Positions 8,306-17,492 of a stretch of 64,000 nucleotides of DNA are shown in pieces (position 1 is the stretch's first letter; each line of letters begins with the position of its first letter). The notes below the pieces were generated by a model, which saw only the letters and a program-made list of their open reading frames with translations, made no database searches and had not been told where the DNA came from. Position numbers and translations under genes: made by a program. The stretch comes from Saccharopolyspora soli (lineage in GTDB: Bacteria; Actinomycetota; Actinomycetes; Mycobacteriales; Pseudonocardiaceae): positions 1-64,000 of the forward strand of contig NZ_JALBWV010000052.1 in assembly GCF_022678645.1 (NCBI RefSeq), read 5' to 3'.

Positions 8306-9550
8306 GTGCACGTGTCCCAATCCACCTCGCTGACCGATTACCGCACCGCCCTGACCGCTCCCGGCGCCCGCGGACCGGTCATCACCTCGCTGCTGGGCCG
8401 CCTGCCGATCGCGATGGTCGGTCTCGCGCTGATGCTGTACGTGCAGCGCGAGACCGGATCGTTCGCGGCGGCCGGGCTGGTCTCGGCGGGTGCGCTGATC
8501 GGCGTCGCGTGCGGTTCGGTCGCGCAGGGCCGGGTGATGGACCGGATCGGGCCGACCGTCCCGCTGTACGTGATGTCCGGGGTGTTCGCGGTGCTGGTGG
8601 CCGTCGAGGTGACGGCCATCGAACTGCACGCCCCGGTGGTGCTGCTGACGGCGCTGGCGTTCCTGCTCGGGATCAGCGAGCCGATGGTGGGGCCCGCTTC
8701 GCGGGCGCTGTGGGGTCGGCTGCTGCCGCCCGGCCCGGCACGCAGCGCGGCTTACTCGTACGAGGCGATCAGCATGGAGGTCTTCTTCATCCTCGGTCCG
8801 GGCCTGGCGGGGCTGCTGGTCGCGATGCCGTGGCCGGGGACCGGCGTGGTGGTCGGCGCCGCGTGCACGATCGTCGGCAGCGTCGGCTTCGCCTCGACCC
8901 GCGCCGCCCGCGACCACCGCCCGCAGCCCGAGGAGCGGGCCGAGGGCAGCTTGCTGGGCGCGATCGCCAGTCCGGGGATGCGGACCGTGGCACTCGCCGC
9001 ACTGGGCTTCGGCATCCTGATCGGCTTCATCGAGGTCGGCGTGCCCGCCGCCGCGGTGCAGGCCGGGCACCCGACCGCCGGTGGGCTGCTGCTGAGCGTG
9101 CTGTCGGTCAGTTCGGTGGCCGTCGGAGTGGTTTACGGGGTGCGTCCCTGGCCGCGGCCGATGCACCTGCGGCTGCCTGCGCTGCTGTTCGGTTTCGCCG
9201 CCCTGATCACGCTGTTGGCCGCGCCGAGCACGCTGTGGGGGCTGTGCCTGGCGCTGCTGGTGGCGGGCAGTCTGATCACACCGCAGTCGACCGCGCATTC
9301 GGTGGCCATCGAGATCGCCGCGCCGCGGGGCACCGCCACCGAGGCGTTCGGCTGGGTGGTCACCTCCGTGACGCTGGGCGCGGCCGTCGGCCAGTCGGTC
9401 AGCGGCCAGTTGGTCGAGCTCAGCGGTCCGCCTGCGGCGTTCCTGACCGCGAGCGCGGTCGGTGCGGTGTTCGCGGCGGTGCTCTGGCTGCGTCGTCGCA
9501 CCCTCATCCCCGCGTCGTCGCGCGCGGACGTCTCCCTCGCGGGCGTCTGA
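8306..9550 (+). CDS. Major facilitator superfamily transporter
   Basis: Membrane transporter of about 414 residues with roughly twelve hydrophobic segments. A MFS-like loop after helix 2 reads GSVAQGRVMDRIG, corresponding to the G-X3-D-R-X-G signature. The closest look-alikes by composition are actinobacterial drug or metabolite exporters; the substrate is unknown. GTG 8306 or GTG 8312 can be the start. Two palindromes lie just upstream. It is followed after 47 nt by the DnaN-like gene, with which it may be co-transcribed although the functions look unrelated. Confidence 0.85.
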   Translation: MHVSQSTSLTDYRTALTAPGARGPVITSLLGRLPIAMVGLALMLYVQRETGSFAAAGLVSAGALIGVACGSVAQGRVMDRIGPTVPLYVMSGVFAVLVAVEVTAIELHAPVVLLTALAFLLGISEPMVGPASRALWGRLLPPGPARSAAYSYEAISMEVFFILGPGLAGLLVAMPWPGTGVVVGAACTIVGSVGFASTRAARDHRPQPEERAEGSLLGAIASPGMRTVALAALGFGILIGFIEVGVPAAAVQAGHPTAGGLLLSVLSVSSVAVGVVYGVRPWPRPMHLRLPALLFGFAALITLLAAPSTLWGLCLALLVAGSLITPQSTAHSVAIEIAAPRGTATEAFGWVVTSVTLGAAVGQSVSGQLVELSGPPAAFLTASAVGAVFAAVLWLRRRTLIPASSRADVSLAGV

Positions 9551-9597
9551 CCGCTGCTCGCCCCGCAGTGTCGGGGGTCCTGGATAGCTTGCCGGGC

Positions 9598-10698
9598 ATG
9601 GATCTCGACGTCACCGCACCGACCCGCACGTTGGCGCACGCTGCTGCCGATCTTGTTCGCCTGCTGCCGGGGCGGACGCTTGATCCGGTGCTCAGCGGCA
9701 TCATCGTCGACGCCACCGCGGACGGTGTCGTGCTCGCGGGCACCGACCGGGAACGCGGCATCCGGCTCAGCCGCGCGGCGCGCACGCACACCGATGGGCG
9801 GGTGCTCGTTCCGGCTCGGCCCTTCGCCGAGACGCTGCGCAACCTCGACAGCCCGGAGATCCGGCTCGCTGTCGAGGGCCGCAAGCTCGCGCTGCGCACG
9901 CCGAACGCGCGCTTCGCGCTCCCGCTGCTCGACCTGCTCGCGCACCCCGGCGTCCGCGACGCTCCGCCGCGCGTGGGCGCGCTGGACAGCGCGTTGCTGC
10001 CGCTGGCCGCTGTCGCGGCAGCTACCGCGTCCCGCGACGATGCCCTGCCGGTGTTCACCGGGGTGCACGTCAGGCAGCGCGGCGATCGGCTCGTCCTCGT
10101 CGGCACCGACCGGTTCCGGATGGCCGTGGCGAGCCTGCCGTGGCGTCCCGAGGTCGAAGAGCTCGACGTGCTCGTTCCTGGAAACCTGCTGACCGAGCTC
10201 GCCAAGCAGGCCGACGGCGCTGAGGTCGTGCTGCACGCCGATGCCGACCGGGTGGGCATGAGCTGGCCGTCGGCCGAGGTCAGCAGCACGGTGCTGGACG
10301 CGCCATTCCCGAACGAGGAGAAGCACCTCGCGGACGCCTTCGACGGCGCAGTGGACATCGCCGCGGCCGACCTGGGCAGCGCGGTACGTCGCGTTGCGCC
10401 CTTCGCCGGGGCGCAGGGGACGGTGCTGCTGGAGGTCGGCGACGCCGAGGTGCGAGTGCGCGCGATGGACCAGCAGTTCGGCGAGGCCGAGGAGGCGGTG
10501 AAGGCCACCGTGAGCGGCGACCGATTCACCACCGCCTACCAGCCTCGATACCTCTCCGATGCGCTGCAAGCGTTCGGCTCGCGGACCGTTCGCATCGGGC
10601 TGCGCTCCGGCACGCGCCGCTCGACGGTGCTCACCGGTGTCGAACCCGATCCGACCGGGGCCGAGCTGCACTACGTGCTGATGCCCAAACGCTCCTGA
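9598..10698 (+). CDS. DnaN-like sliding-clamp paralogue
   Basis: 366 residues, the length of a DNA polymerase III beta subunit. Several features match that family: the N-terminal RTLAHAAADLVRLLPGRTLDPVL, a central LPVFTGVHV and GTDRFRMAVASLPW stretch, and a C-terminus ending HYVLMPKRS where true clamps end in Tyr-(Val/Leu)-Leu-Met-Pro-hydrophobic-Arg. It is not beside dnaA or recF, so it is probably a second, divergent clamp and not the replicative one. ATG 9598 is chosen. What it loads onto is unknown. A specialised repair or translesion role is an inference. Confidence 0.8.
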   Translation: MDLDVTAPTRTLAHAAADLVRLLPGRTLDPVLSGIIVDATADGVVLAGTDRERGIRLSRAARTHTDGRVLVPARPFAETLRNLDSPEIRLAVEGRKLALRTPNARFALPLLDLLAHPGVRDAPPRVGALDSALLPLAAVAAATASRDDALPVFTGVHVRQRGDRLVLVGTDRFRMAVASLPWRPEVEELDVLVPGNLLTELAKQADGAEVVLHADADRVGMSWPSAEVSSTVLDAPFPNEEKHLADAFDGAVDIAAADLGSAVRRVAPFAGAQGTVLLEVGDAEVRVRAMDQQFGEAEEAVKATVSGDRFTTAYQPRYLSDALQAFGSRTVRIGLRSGTRRSTVLTGVEPDPTGAELHYVLMPKRS

Positions 10699-10703
10699 AC
10701 CGA

Positions 10704-11498
10704 TCAGGGCAGTTCGCCCTGCTCCCGGAGGTAGGCGAGCTGGGCCTGGACGGTGAGTTCCGCGGCGGGCCACACCGAGCGGTCCACGTCGGCGTACACG
10801 ACCTCCACGACCTGCCGGGGCGTGACGCTCGGCCCCTTCTCGCGGACAGCCGCGCGGACCTGGTCGAGCCGCTGCTCGCGGTGCTCCAGGTAGGCCGTCG
10901 CGATGGCTTGGACGTCGGGTAGTTCCGGGCCGTGGCCGGGCAGCACGCGCAGGCCGGTCGGCAACTCGGCGAGCAGCCGCAGCGACTTGAGGTAGGAGCC
11001 CAGGTCGCCGTCGGGATGCGCGACGACCGTCGTGCCCCGACCGAGCACGCTGTCGCCGGTGAACACCGCCGGTTCGTCGTGTTCCACGGCGAAGCACACC
11101 GAGTCGGCGGTGTGGCCCGCAGTGGCGATCACGCGGAGTTCCACGCCACCGGCCTTGATGATCTCGCCGTCCCGGAACGCTTCCGCGCCCCGGCACAACG
11201 CGGGATCCAATGCGCGCACCCGTGCGCCGGTCAGCTCCGCGAATTGCGCGACGCCCGCGGTGTGGTCGCTGTGGTGGTGGGTGAGCAGCACCAACGACAC
11301 CGGACCGTGGTCTGCGATCTGGCGCAGGTGTTCGGCATCGGCGGGACCCGGATCGATCACCACGCAGTCGCCGGAATCCGGTTCGCGCACCACCCACGTG
11401 TTGGTGCCTTCCAGCGTCATCGGTGATGGGTTGTGCGCGAGCAGCACCGACGCGTACTTGGTGACCGGGCGGAGCGCACCGTAGGCGGGGTGCTCCAT
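10704..11498 (-). CDS. Metallo-beta-lactamase-fold hydrolase
   Basis: Zinc-dependent hydrolase of 264 residues in the glyoxalase II/LACTB2-like group. The metal-binding motif is THHHSDHTAG (His74, His76, Asp78, His79), with later ligands in TAGHTADSVCF, FTGDSVLG and LPGHGPEL. The order matches M. tuberculosis Rv3677c, which has the same length by recall. Its ATG overlaps the stop of the upstream NUDIX gene (ATGA), so the two are coupled. The physiological substrate (thioester, lactone or RNA-like) cannot be told from sequence. Confidence 0.88.
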   Translation of the reverse strand: MEHPAYGALRPVTKYASVLLAHNPSPMTLEGTNTWVVREPDSGDCVVIDPGPADAEHLRQIADHGPVSLVLLTHHHSDHTAGVAQFAELTGARVRALDPALCRGAEAFRDGEIIKAGGVELRVIATAGHTADSVCFAVEHDEPAVFTGDSVLGRGTTVVAHPDGDLGSYLKSLRLLAELPTGLRVLPGHGPELPDVQAIATAYLEHREQRLDQVRAAVREKGPSVTPRQVVEVVYADVDRSVWPAAELTVQAQLAYLREQGELP

Positions 11499-12337
11499 CA
11501 CTTCGCCTCCTCGTATCCGGGGTCGCCGGGCAGCAGCGCGTGCCACCGGTTGTTCCGCCGCACCAGTCTCGGCGTGATCTTGTCGAGGGCCCGCTCGGCC
11601 GCCAGCGCCGCTGCCAGGCTGGCGCACTCGGCGAGTTCGCCCAGCGTGACCTGGGTCGGCGGTAGCAGGTGGCAGCGGCCCTGCTCGAAGTCGTCCAGGG
11701 CCTGTTCCGGGGTGGCCCAGTACGCTTCGACCGCCTCCGAGGTCACCGCGTCGGCCCGCTGCCCGATCGGCAGCGCGGCGAGGAAGAACCGGGTGTCGTA
11801 GCGGCGCGGCTCGGGTTCCGGGGTCACCCAGTTCGCCCACGGGCGCAGCAGGTCGGCGCGCAGCACCAAGTCTTCGTCGGCGAGGAACTCGGCCAGCGAG
11901 AGGTCGCGGGAGACCAGTCCGGCACGTGCTTCGGCGTACCGGCTCGTGTCGCCAACCACGGTCGAGGAGTCCGGACCGGCCAGCAGCACGCCGGATTCCT
12001 CGAACGTCTCGCGCACCGCCGCGCAGACCAGGGCGCGGGCCAGCTCCGGCGAGCAGTCGAACTGGTCGGCCCACCAGTTCGCCTCCGGCCCGGTCCAGGA
12101 CACCGAGATGTCCGAGTCGCGCCGATCGACGCCGCCACCGGGGAAGACGGTCATCCCGCCCGCGAACGGCATGCCCTTCACCCGGCGTTGCAGGAACACC
12201 TCCAGGCCCGTCGCACCGTCGCGCACCAGCATCACGGTGGCCGCGTCCTTCGGCTCGACCGGTTGTGGGGGAGGCGTTTCGGGCACGAATCCCGTTGGCA
12301 GGGACCGGTCCTCGGGCAGCGACACCATGCGGGCCAC
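11498..12337 (-). CDS. NUDIX hydrolase
   Basis: Hydrolase of up to 279 residues. The N-terminal part has VMLVRDGATGLEVFLQRRV, then FAGGMTVFPGGGVDRRD and, after an insertion of about 30 residues, AAVRETFEESGVLL. The NUDIX box is therefore split by a long insert, as in the animal NUDT19/RP2p-like, CoA-diphosphatase-related group. GTG 12337 and ATG 12328 are both possible starts. It is the upstream partner of the metallo-beta-lactamase-fold gene (ATGA overlap) and diverges from the Gfo/Idh gene. The substrate is not known. Confidence 0.85.
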   Translation of the reverse strand: MARMVSLPEDRSLPTGFVPETPPPQPVEPKDAATVMLVRDGATGLEVFLQRRVKGMPFAGGMTVFPGGGVDRRDSDISVSWTGPEANWWADQFDCSPELARALVCAAVRETFEESGVLLAGPDSSTVVGDTSRYAEARAGLVSRDLSLAEFLADEDLVLRADLLRPWANWVTPEPEPRRYDTRFFLAALPIGQRADAVTSEAVEAYWATPEQALDDFEQGRCHLLPPTQVTLGELAECASLAAALAAERALDKITPRLVRRNNRWHALLPGDPGYEEAK

Positions 12338-12471
12338 CCTATGCCGGAAAGCCGCCGGAAAGTGATCCCAGGTTCAAGATCCCACGGAGAGCGCAGGGCC
12401 ACCCCGACCCGAACGGCGCGGTCGCACCCCCGACCGCAGGAACCGCGGTGGGGCAACGGCACGATGGCGGC

Positions 12472-13362
12472 ATGGACGAAGCACTTCGGGTCGGCGTGGT
12501 CGGAGCCGGTACCTGGGCTCACCGGGTGCACGGCCCAGGGCTGTACGCACATCCAGCAACGCGGTTGGCGACGGTGTGGGCGCGACGGCCGGATGCGGCC
12601 AAGACCTTCGCCGAGCCGTATGACGCCGCTGTCGCCGACGGCTTCGACGACCTGCTCGAATCCGTTGACGCGGTGGCGTTCGCGGTGCCCCCGGCGGTGC
12701 AGGCCGAGCTCGCAGCGCAGGCGGCCCGAGCGGGCAAGCACCTCGTCCTGGAAAAGCCGCTGGCCGCGGATCCGGCTGGTGCGCGCGAGGTCGTGCAGGC
12801 CGTGGACGGTGCCGGGGTGGCGGCCCTGCTGATGCTCACGCGCCGATTCGCGCCGGAGGTCCGGGACTGGCTGGCGGGCTTGCGGGAGCTCGGCGGCTGG
12901 CAGGGCGGCACCGGGCGGTGGCTGGCAGGCGGCCTGCTGGCAGGCGATTACGCCGAGTCGGAGTGGCGACAGCGGGAAGGCGCGCTGATCGACGCGGGCC
13001 CGCATGCGATCGACCTGCTCGACGCGGCCCTCGGCAAGATCGAGGAGGTGCACCACGCGCACCGCAGCGGCGACGACCTCTGGCAGATCGTGTTCGGCCA
13101 CGCTGGCGGCGCGACGAGCACCCTGACGCTGTCGCTGCGCGTGCCGGTGCAGCCGTCGGTGGTCGACTTCGCGGCCTGTGGCGAGCACGGGCATGCCCCG
13201 CTTGTCGGTCGCCGGACGGCGGCGCGCGAGTGCTACGCGCGCATGCTCGACGACCTCATCGCGATGATCCGAGACGGACGCACCGAGCATCCCTGCGACG
13301 TGCGTCGTGGCCTGCATCTGCAACAGGTCCTCGCCGACGTCCAGCAGGCAACGCGGGGCTAG
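12472..13362 (+). CDS. Gfo/Idh/MocA-family oxidoreductase
   Basis: NAD(P)-dependent dehydrogenase-like protein of 296 residues. The Rossmann motif is VGVVGAGTWAHRVHGP at the N-terminus, and the family signature KHLVLEKPLA with catalytic-type Lys is near residue 95-104. A C-terminal alpha/beta domain carries GALIDAGPHAIDLLDAALG, where the Asp and His usually shape the sugar-binding site. The substrate is unknown, most often a sugar, inositol or sugar-derived acid. It stands alone, divergent from the NUDIX gene and convergent with the next gene 33 nt away. Confidence 0.87.
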   Translation: MDEALRVGVVGAGTWAHRVHGPGLYAHPATRLATVWARRPDAAKTFAEPYDAAVADGFDDLLESVDAVAFAVPPAVQAELAAQAARAGKHLVLEKPLAADPAGAREVVQAVDGAGVAALLMLTRRFAPEVRDWLAGLRELGGWQGGTGRWLAGGLLAGDYAESEWRQREGALIDAGPHAIDLLDAALGKIEEVHHAHRSGDDLWQIVFGHAGGATSTLTLSLRVPVQPSVVDFAACGEHGHAPLVGRRTAARECYARMLDDLIAMIRDGRTEHPCDVRRGLHLQQVLADVQQATRG

Positions 13363-13395
13363 CTTCCGCGATGCGTAAGGGTGGCGCTGCTGACG

Positions 13396-14481
13396 TCAGG
13401 AGCGCTGTTGTTGCGGGGTGTACGCCTGGTTGTTGGTCGGGGCCGCGCCGATCGGTGGAAATCCGCCGGTGCCGCCGGGCATGGTCGACGTCCAGCCGTC
13501 CTCGCCGTTCGCCCCGCTCTGCCGCCGTGGCCCGGAACGGTCCTGCTCGCGCTGCGCGAGTTCTTCGTGCAGCTTGCGCAGCAGGTTGCGCTCGCGGTCG
13601 GTCAGCTTCGCATCCACCGCTGGCGGCACTCGCATGCTGCTCGCCTCCGTCGCGGCGGCTTGCGCCACCGGCTGCGCCGGTTGCGGGATCGACCGCTCCG
13701 GCTCCGCCGGAGCCTCCGCCGCCGGGCGCTCCCGACGCGGCTCCTCGGCAGGCCGCTTCGGCTCCGCCCGCGTCGCGGTCCGCGCCTCCTCCCGCGCCGC
13801 CGGACGCTGCGCGTCCTCGGCCGGTGCGCTGCGCCGCCGCTCGGGCAGCGGTGGCGCGCTCGGCTGGTCGGACACGTCGAGGTGCACCCGGTGTGCGGAA
13901 GCGAGCGCGTCCCGGTGGTATTCGGGCAGCTCCGCGCCGCTGTCGAAGACCTCGACCGAGCAGTTGACGCCCGCGCGCCGCAGGGCCTCGATCAGCTGGT
14001 AGGCCACCGCCGGGGTGGAGCCGTCCGAACCGACCTCGGCGAGCAGGATGCGCTGCGGCACAGCTCCGTAGCTGGCCCCGGCCGGGGTGGTCCGCGAGGC
14101 GCACCACAGGCCGCGCACTCCCTGGAGCCGTCCGGTGATCGAGTCCAGCGCCGCTAGCAGATCGTCGTCGGCCTCGGTCGGCTCGCCGAACCGGTGCTCC
14201 TCGGGCGGCACCGCGTCCACGACCTCCAGCCGGTCCGCCAGGTTGTGCATCGACCGGGTCTCGTCGAGCACGCGGCGGAGGTGGTACTGCTCGGTCGAGG
14301 ACACCGGGATCCGGCCCGCCAGCAGGCAGCCGGTGAGGAACTCGGCCGCCGCGTCCGGTTGGCCGATGCCGAGCAGTTCGCGGGCGGCGTCGATCCCGTC
14401 GTCGTCCACCCGTCCGGTCATGGCCAGCAAGAGGTTGTGCAGCCGGTCCACTGGTCCGGCGCCCTCAGCCACGTCCACCAC
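13396..14481 (-). CDS. Actinobacterial protein of unknown function with Pro/Arg-rich linker
   Basis: 361 residues. A folded N-terminal half of about 205 residues begins VDRLHNLLLAMTGR and contains SSTEQYHLRRVLDETRS and LPEYHRDALASAHRVHLD. It is followed by a long Arg/Pro/Ala/Glu linker (about 210-285), a short helix (DRERNLLRKLHEELAQREQD) and a Gly/Thr/Gln tail. GTG 14481 has an excellent AAGGAGG 5 nt upstream. It follows an unknown gene that shares the Tyr-His-Arg-X-Ala-Leu motif, so the pair may be distant paralogues. No family name is claimed. Confidence 0.7.
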   Translation of the reverse strand: MVDVAEGAGPVDRLHNLLLAMTGRVDDDGIDAARELLGIGQPDAAAEFLTGCLLAGRIPVSSTEQYHLRRVLDETRSMHNLADRLEVVDAVPPEEHRFGEPTEADDDLLAALDSITGRLQGVRGLWCASRTTPAGASYGAVPQRILLAEVGSDGSTPAVAYQLIEALRRAGVNCSVEVFDSGAELPEYHRDALASAHRVHLDVSDQPSAPPLPERRRSAPAEDAQRPAAREEARTATRAEPKRPAEEPRRERPAAEAPAEPERSIPQPAQPVAQAAATEASSMRVPPAVDAKLTDRERNLLRKLHEELAQREQDRSGPRRQSGANGEDGWTSTMPGGTGGFPPIGAAPTNNQAYTPQQQRS

Positions 14482-14511
14482 GCACGCCTCCTTCAGGATG
14501 TCCGCCGCCGA

Positions 14512-15123
14512 TCAGCGGCGGCCGACAAGTTCTTCAGCTCCAGTGCACACCAGCACCGACTCGGCGAGCGCGGCGCGGTGGTACGCGGTCGGTTCCAGGT
14601 CGGACGGGAGCACTTCGACGCAGGGATCGGGTTCGCCGAGCGCCCGCAGGACGCGCTGGATCTCCCCGGTGAGGCTGACGACGTCGGCCGAGGCGGTCAC
14701 CAGCACGACCCGCTTCGGTGTGCTGGCCTCGCTGCGGCGCCAACTGCTGCGCACCTCGCGGACCCCCGACCGACCGCGCAGCGTGGCACCGAGCACCAGC
14801 GCCCCGGAGTCGCTACCGGTGTTCGCCGGTCCTTCGGTGCTGAACACGTACTGCGGCGCGGTGCCAGGATCCTCGGGCAGGACGGCGTTGACCATCGCGG
14901 GGTCGGCACCCCGCGGCAGCAGTGCGTTGGAGAGCAGCCGGTGTTCGGTGTCGTCGAGCCCGATGCGCTCTCGGACGAGCGTGCCCGGCAGCAGCCTGGC
15001 GACCACGTCAGCGGCCTCCCCGGCCAGCCAGTCGCGGTAGCGCCACAGGTGCCGGTCGGGCAACCGACCAGCGAGTCGAAGCAGTAATTCGTGACACACC
15101 AGGTCGGTTTCACGCGCCGCCAC
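14512..15123 (-). CDS. Actinobacterial protein of unknown function
   Basis: 203 residues, first of a two-gene leftward unit with the linker protein 30 nt downstream. Notable segments are ELLLRLAGRLPDRHLWRYRD, LVLGATLRGRSGVREVRSSW and a C-terminal LEPTAYHRAALAESVLVCTG. The last echoes EYHRDALASAHRVHL in the partner. The PKRVVLVTASADVVSLTGEIQ stretch of both proteins suggests an alpha/beta fold. No catalytic motif is recognisable, and role and partners are unknown. Confidence 0.68.
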   Translation of the reverse strand: MAARETDLVCHELLLRLAGRLPDRHLWRYRDWLAGEAADVVARLLPGTLVRERIGLDDTEHRLLSNALLPRGADPAMVNAVLPEDPGTAPQYVFSTEGPANTGSDSGALVLGATLRGRSGVREVRSSWRRSEASTPKRVVLVTASADVVSLTGEIQRVLRALGEPDPCVEVLPSDLEPTAYHRAALAESVLVCTGAEELVGRR

Positions 15124-15566
15124 GTCGGCCCCTCCCAGCCTCGGTACTACGTCGATGCGGGTGTTGCCCGCCGCCCCCCGGCTTTAAGCTGCACCCGTCC
15201 AGGTGAACTCTGGCCGCGTAGACCTGATCAATCAAGCCCTTGAACGTTCTTTTCGCAACACTCTGGAATCGATCTTCCCCTATTTGGGTTAGCCGGATCT
15301 GACGAACTCAAGCAAGGGATGATCGCAGCGTACTGGGCGCGGGAAATCCTTCGCGGCCCAGCCACCAGAAACGCGATCGCGGTATCCGGCAACGACCGAC
15401 CCTGCCCCGAACTAGACGCGGCGCCGCCCGGAACCGGACGACGCCGCACAAGGGTCAAAGCGGACTCAACGCCCTGGCCGAACCAATGCGCACGGAGTTC
15501 AAAACAGCGCAGCAGGCGGGCCGAGGACGCAAAACAAGATCAAAAACTCTGGTTTGGCACCCGCTG
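15124..15566. other. Gap without a recognisable gene
   Basis: 443 nt between the start of the unknown gene and the ridA stop. Around 15215-15310 the base composition is visibly more AT-rich than the surroundings. Short open frames exist, but none has a ribosome-binding site or familiar sequence. It must contain the promoter for the leftward pair; no clear hexamers can be named. Confidence 0.5.
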
Positions 15567-16025
15567 CTATTCGACCTCGACGATCAGTTCGACCTCGACC
15601 GGGACGCCCAGCGGCAGTTCCGCCACGCCCACCGCGGAACGGGCGTGCTGACCGGCTTCCCCGAAGATCTCGCCGAGCAGTTCCGACGCGCCGTTGACCA
15701 CTGCGGGCTGCCCGGTGAAGCCCTCCGCCGAGGCCACGAACCCGACGACCTTGACGATCCGGACCACCGAGTCCAGCCCGACCAGCGCGTCCACCGCGGC
15801 GAGCGCGTTGAGCGCGCAGATCCGGGCGTGCTCCTTGGCTTCCGCCGGGCTGATCTCCGCGCCGACCTTGCCGGTCGCCGCCACCGCACCGGCCACCATC
15901 GGCACCTGACCGGCGGTGTAGACCAGCGAACCGGTGCGCACCGCGGGCACGTACGCCGCGACCGGGGCCACCACGTCGGGCAGCGGAACGCCGAGTTCGG
16001 CGAGTCGATCCGTCCACCGGCCCAT
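15567..16025 (-). CDS. RidA/YjgF family enamine/imine deaminase
   Basis: 152-residue RidA-family protein that hydrolyses reactive enamine or imine intermediates released by PLP enzymes. The catalytic-type Arg129 is in the conserved HARSAVGVAELPLGVPVEVE segment, and RTGSLVYTAGQVP is the N-terminal signature. It is longer than archetypal RidA because of an N-terminal helix (MGRWTDRLAELGVPLPDVV). This fits the Rv3678c-like group next to the ArsA ATPases. Its ATG is 1 nt from the stop of the upstream DUF4177 gene. Confidence 0.9.
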   Translation of the reverse strand: MGRWTDRLAELGVPLPDVVAPVAAYVPAVRTGSLVYTAGQVPMVAGAVAATGKVGAEISPAEAKEHARICALNALAAVDALVGLDSVVRIVKVVGFVASAEGFTGQPAVVNGASELLGEIFGEAGQHARSAVGVAELPLGVPVEVELIVEVE

Positions 16026-16026
16026 G

Positions 16027-16185
16027 TCAGGCCCCCTTCGGCCGCTTCAAGTAGGCCACCATCTGCTCACCGGTCGGACCGGGCAGCACGGTGACCAGCT
16101 CCCAACCGTCCTCGCCCCACTGGTCGAGGATCTGCTTGGTGGCGTGGATCAAGAGCGGAACGGTCGCATACTCCCACTTCTCCAT
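16027..16185 (-). CDS. DUF4177 small protein
   Basis: 52-residue protein beginning MEKWEYATVPLLIHATKQIL and continuing DQWGEDGWELVTVL. This is the compact DUF4177 pattern (WEY... DGWELV) found directly upstream of ridA in mycobacteria (Rv3678A). The internal ATG at 16185 is chosen because the frame continues upstream without a typical start for the family. It is coupled to ridA by near-overlap. The function is unknown. Confidence 0.8.
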   Translation of the reverse strand: MEKWEYATVPLLIHATKQILDQWGEDGWELVTVLPGPTGEQMVAYLKRPKGA

Positions 16186-16490
16186 GCCGCGCAGCTTATT
16201 AGAGGGGGGCGTGGGGGTTGCTTTGCGTGGCGGTGCGAGTAGCCGGTGCAAGTTGCGAGGGTGGGCTAAGCGCCTGCGGCGGCTCTGCCGGGCTTCAGCT
16301 GCTCGTCGCGGCGGCGGATCACCCGCCGAAAGCGGCTACGCCGCTTGCCTGACGACACTCCGTTGAGCTCCGCGCGCCTCGCACTGGGCTCATGGGTTGC
16401 GTGGCGGTGCCTGGGCTCGTGGCGGGTGCTTGGGGCTGGCTAGGTCGCGGTCAGCAGACATTCGCGGAAGGCGCCACTTACGCTGATCGT
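16186..16490. other. Gap between DUF4177 and the ArsA pair
   Basis: 305 nt that must hold the divergent promoters. A 14-bp direct repeat TTGCGTGGCGGTGC occurs at 16223-16236 and 16397-16410. The G-rich stretch next to 16202 has no coding signal. No other feature can be supported. Confidence 0.45.
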
Positions 16491-17492
16491 GTGACCGACT
16501 GGGACGGGGAACTGAATCAGGCCCGACTGCACGTGGTCAGCGGCAAAGGTGGCACCGGCAAGACCACCGTCGCCGCCGCGCTGGCCCTCGCCCTGGCCAC
16601 CGGTGGTCACAAGGTGCTGTTGATCGAGGTCGAGGGACGGCAGGGCATCGCTCAGCTCTTCGACACCGCCCCGCTGCCCTACGCCGAGGAGTGGATCGCG
16701 GCGGCACCCGGCGGCGGCGAGGTCCGCGCGCTGGCCATCGACGCCGAGCCAGCGCTGCTGGAGTACCTGTCGATGTTCTACAACCTCGGTTTCGCCGGTC
16801 GCACGCTGCGCAAGATGGGCGCTATCGAGTTCGCCACCACGCTCGCGCCAGGTCTGCGCGACGTGCTGTTCACCGGGAAGATCAAAGAATGCGTCGGCCG
16901 CACCGACGAGCGCGGCCGCCACGTCTACGACGCGGTGGTGGTCGACGCGCCGCCCACCGGCCGGGTGGTGAAATTCCTGGACGTCACCCGCGCGATGGCC
17001 GACCTGGCCAAGGTCGGGCCGATCCGGGAGCACAGCGACGGGGTGGTCCGCCTGGTGCATTCCAGCGACACCGTCGTGCACCTGGTGACGTTGCTGGAGG
17101 AGCTGCCGGTGCGGGAGACCCTGGAAACCGTCGCCGAACTCGACGCCGCCGACCTGCGGCCGGGCGGGGTGATGTTCAACCGGGTCCGCCCCAACCGCCT
17201 GCCGCCCCGCTCGGTCGCCGCCGCCTCGGACGGCCGGGTCGACGCGGCGCGGGTGCGCACCGGCCTGGCCGCTGCCGGAGTGCACGTCGACGAGGAAACC
17301 CTGGACGGACTGGTGCACGAGACGATCGAGCACGCCATCCGAGCCCGCGCCGAGGACGAAGCGCGCCGACAGCTGGCCGCCACGGATCTGCCGAGCGTCT
17401 CGCTGCCCGACCTCACCGCCGGTATCGACGTCGCCGAGCTCTACGAACTCGCCGAGATACTCACCGAACACGGCATCCGGAGCCCCCGATGA
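16491..17492 (+). CDS. ArsA/GET3-like anion-transporting ATPase, first of a pair
   Basis: P-loop ATPase of 333 residues with the deviant Walker [14 protein letters not shown] (about 14-26) and an acidic switch region [16 protein letters not shown]. The family covers arsenite-pump ATPases and Get3-type membrane-protein chaperones. In mycobacteria the neighbouring pair (Rv3679-Rv3680) forms a hetero-oligomer linked to cell-envelope homeostasis. No arsenite permease gene is near, so the chaperone-like interpretation is favoured by inference. The GTG at 16491 is taken as start. The stop overlaps the next ATG (ATGA), consistent with an obligate two-subunit complex. Confidence 0.9.
   Translation: MTDWDGELNQARLHVVSGKGGTGKTTVAAALALALATGGHKVLLIEVEGRQGIAQLFDTAPLPYAEEWIAAAPGGGEVRALAIDAEPALLEYLSMFYNLGFAGRTLRKMGAIEFATTLAPGLRDVLFTGKIKECVGRTDERGRHVYDAVVVDAPPTGRVVKFLDVTRAMADLAKVGPIREHSDGVVRLVHSSDTVVHLVTLLEELPVRETLETVAELDAADLRPGGVMFNRVRPNRLPPRSVAAASDGRVDAARVRTGLAAAGVHVDEETLDGLVHETIEHAIRARAEDEARRQLAATDLPSVSLPDLTAGIDVAELYELAEILTEHGIRSPR

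Noticed and set aside
9133-11397. A 750-codon minus-strand open frame under the DnaN-like gene
   Set aside because: Composition is antisense-like and its end overlaps the metallo-beta-lactamase-fold gene in another frame; no recognisable domain.
15228-15566. Small genes in the gap before ridA
   Set aside because: Short frames lack ribosome-binding sites and typical third-position GC; no family resemblance.
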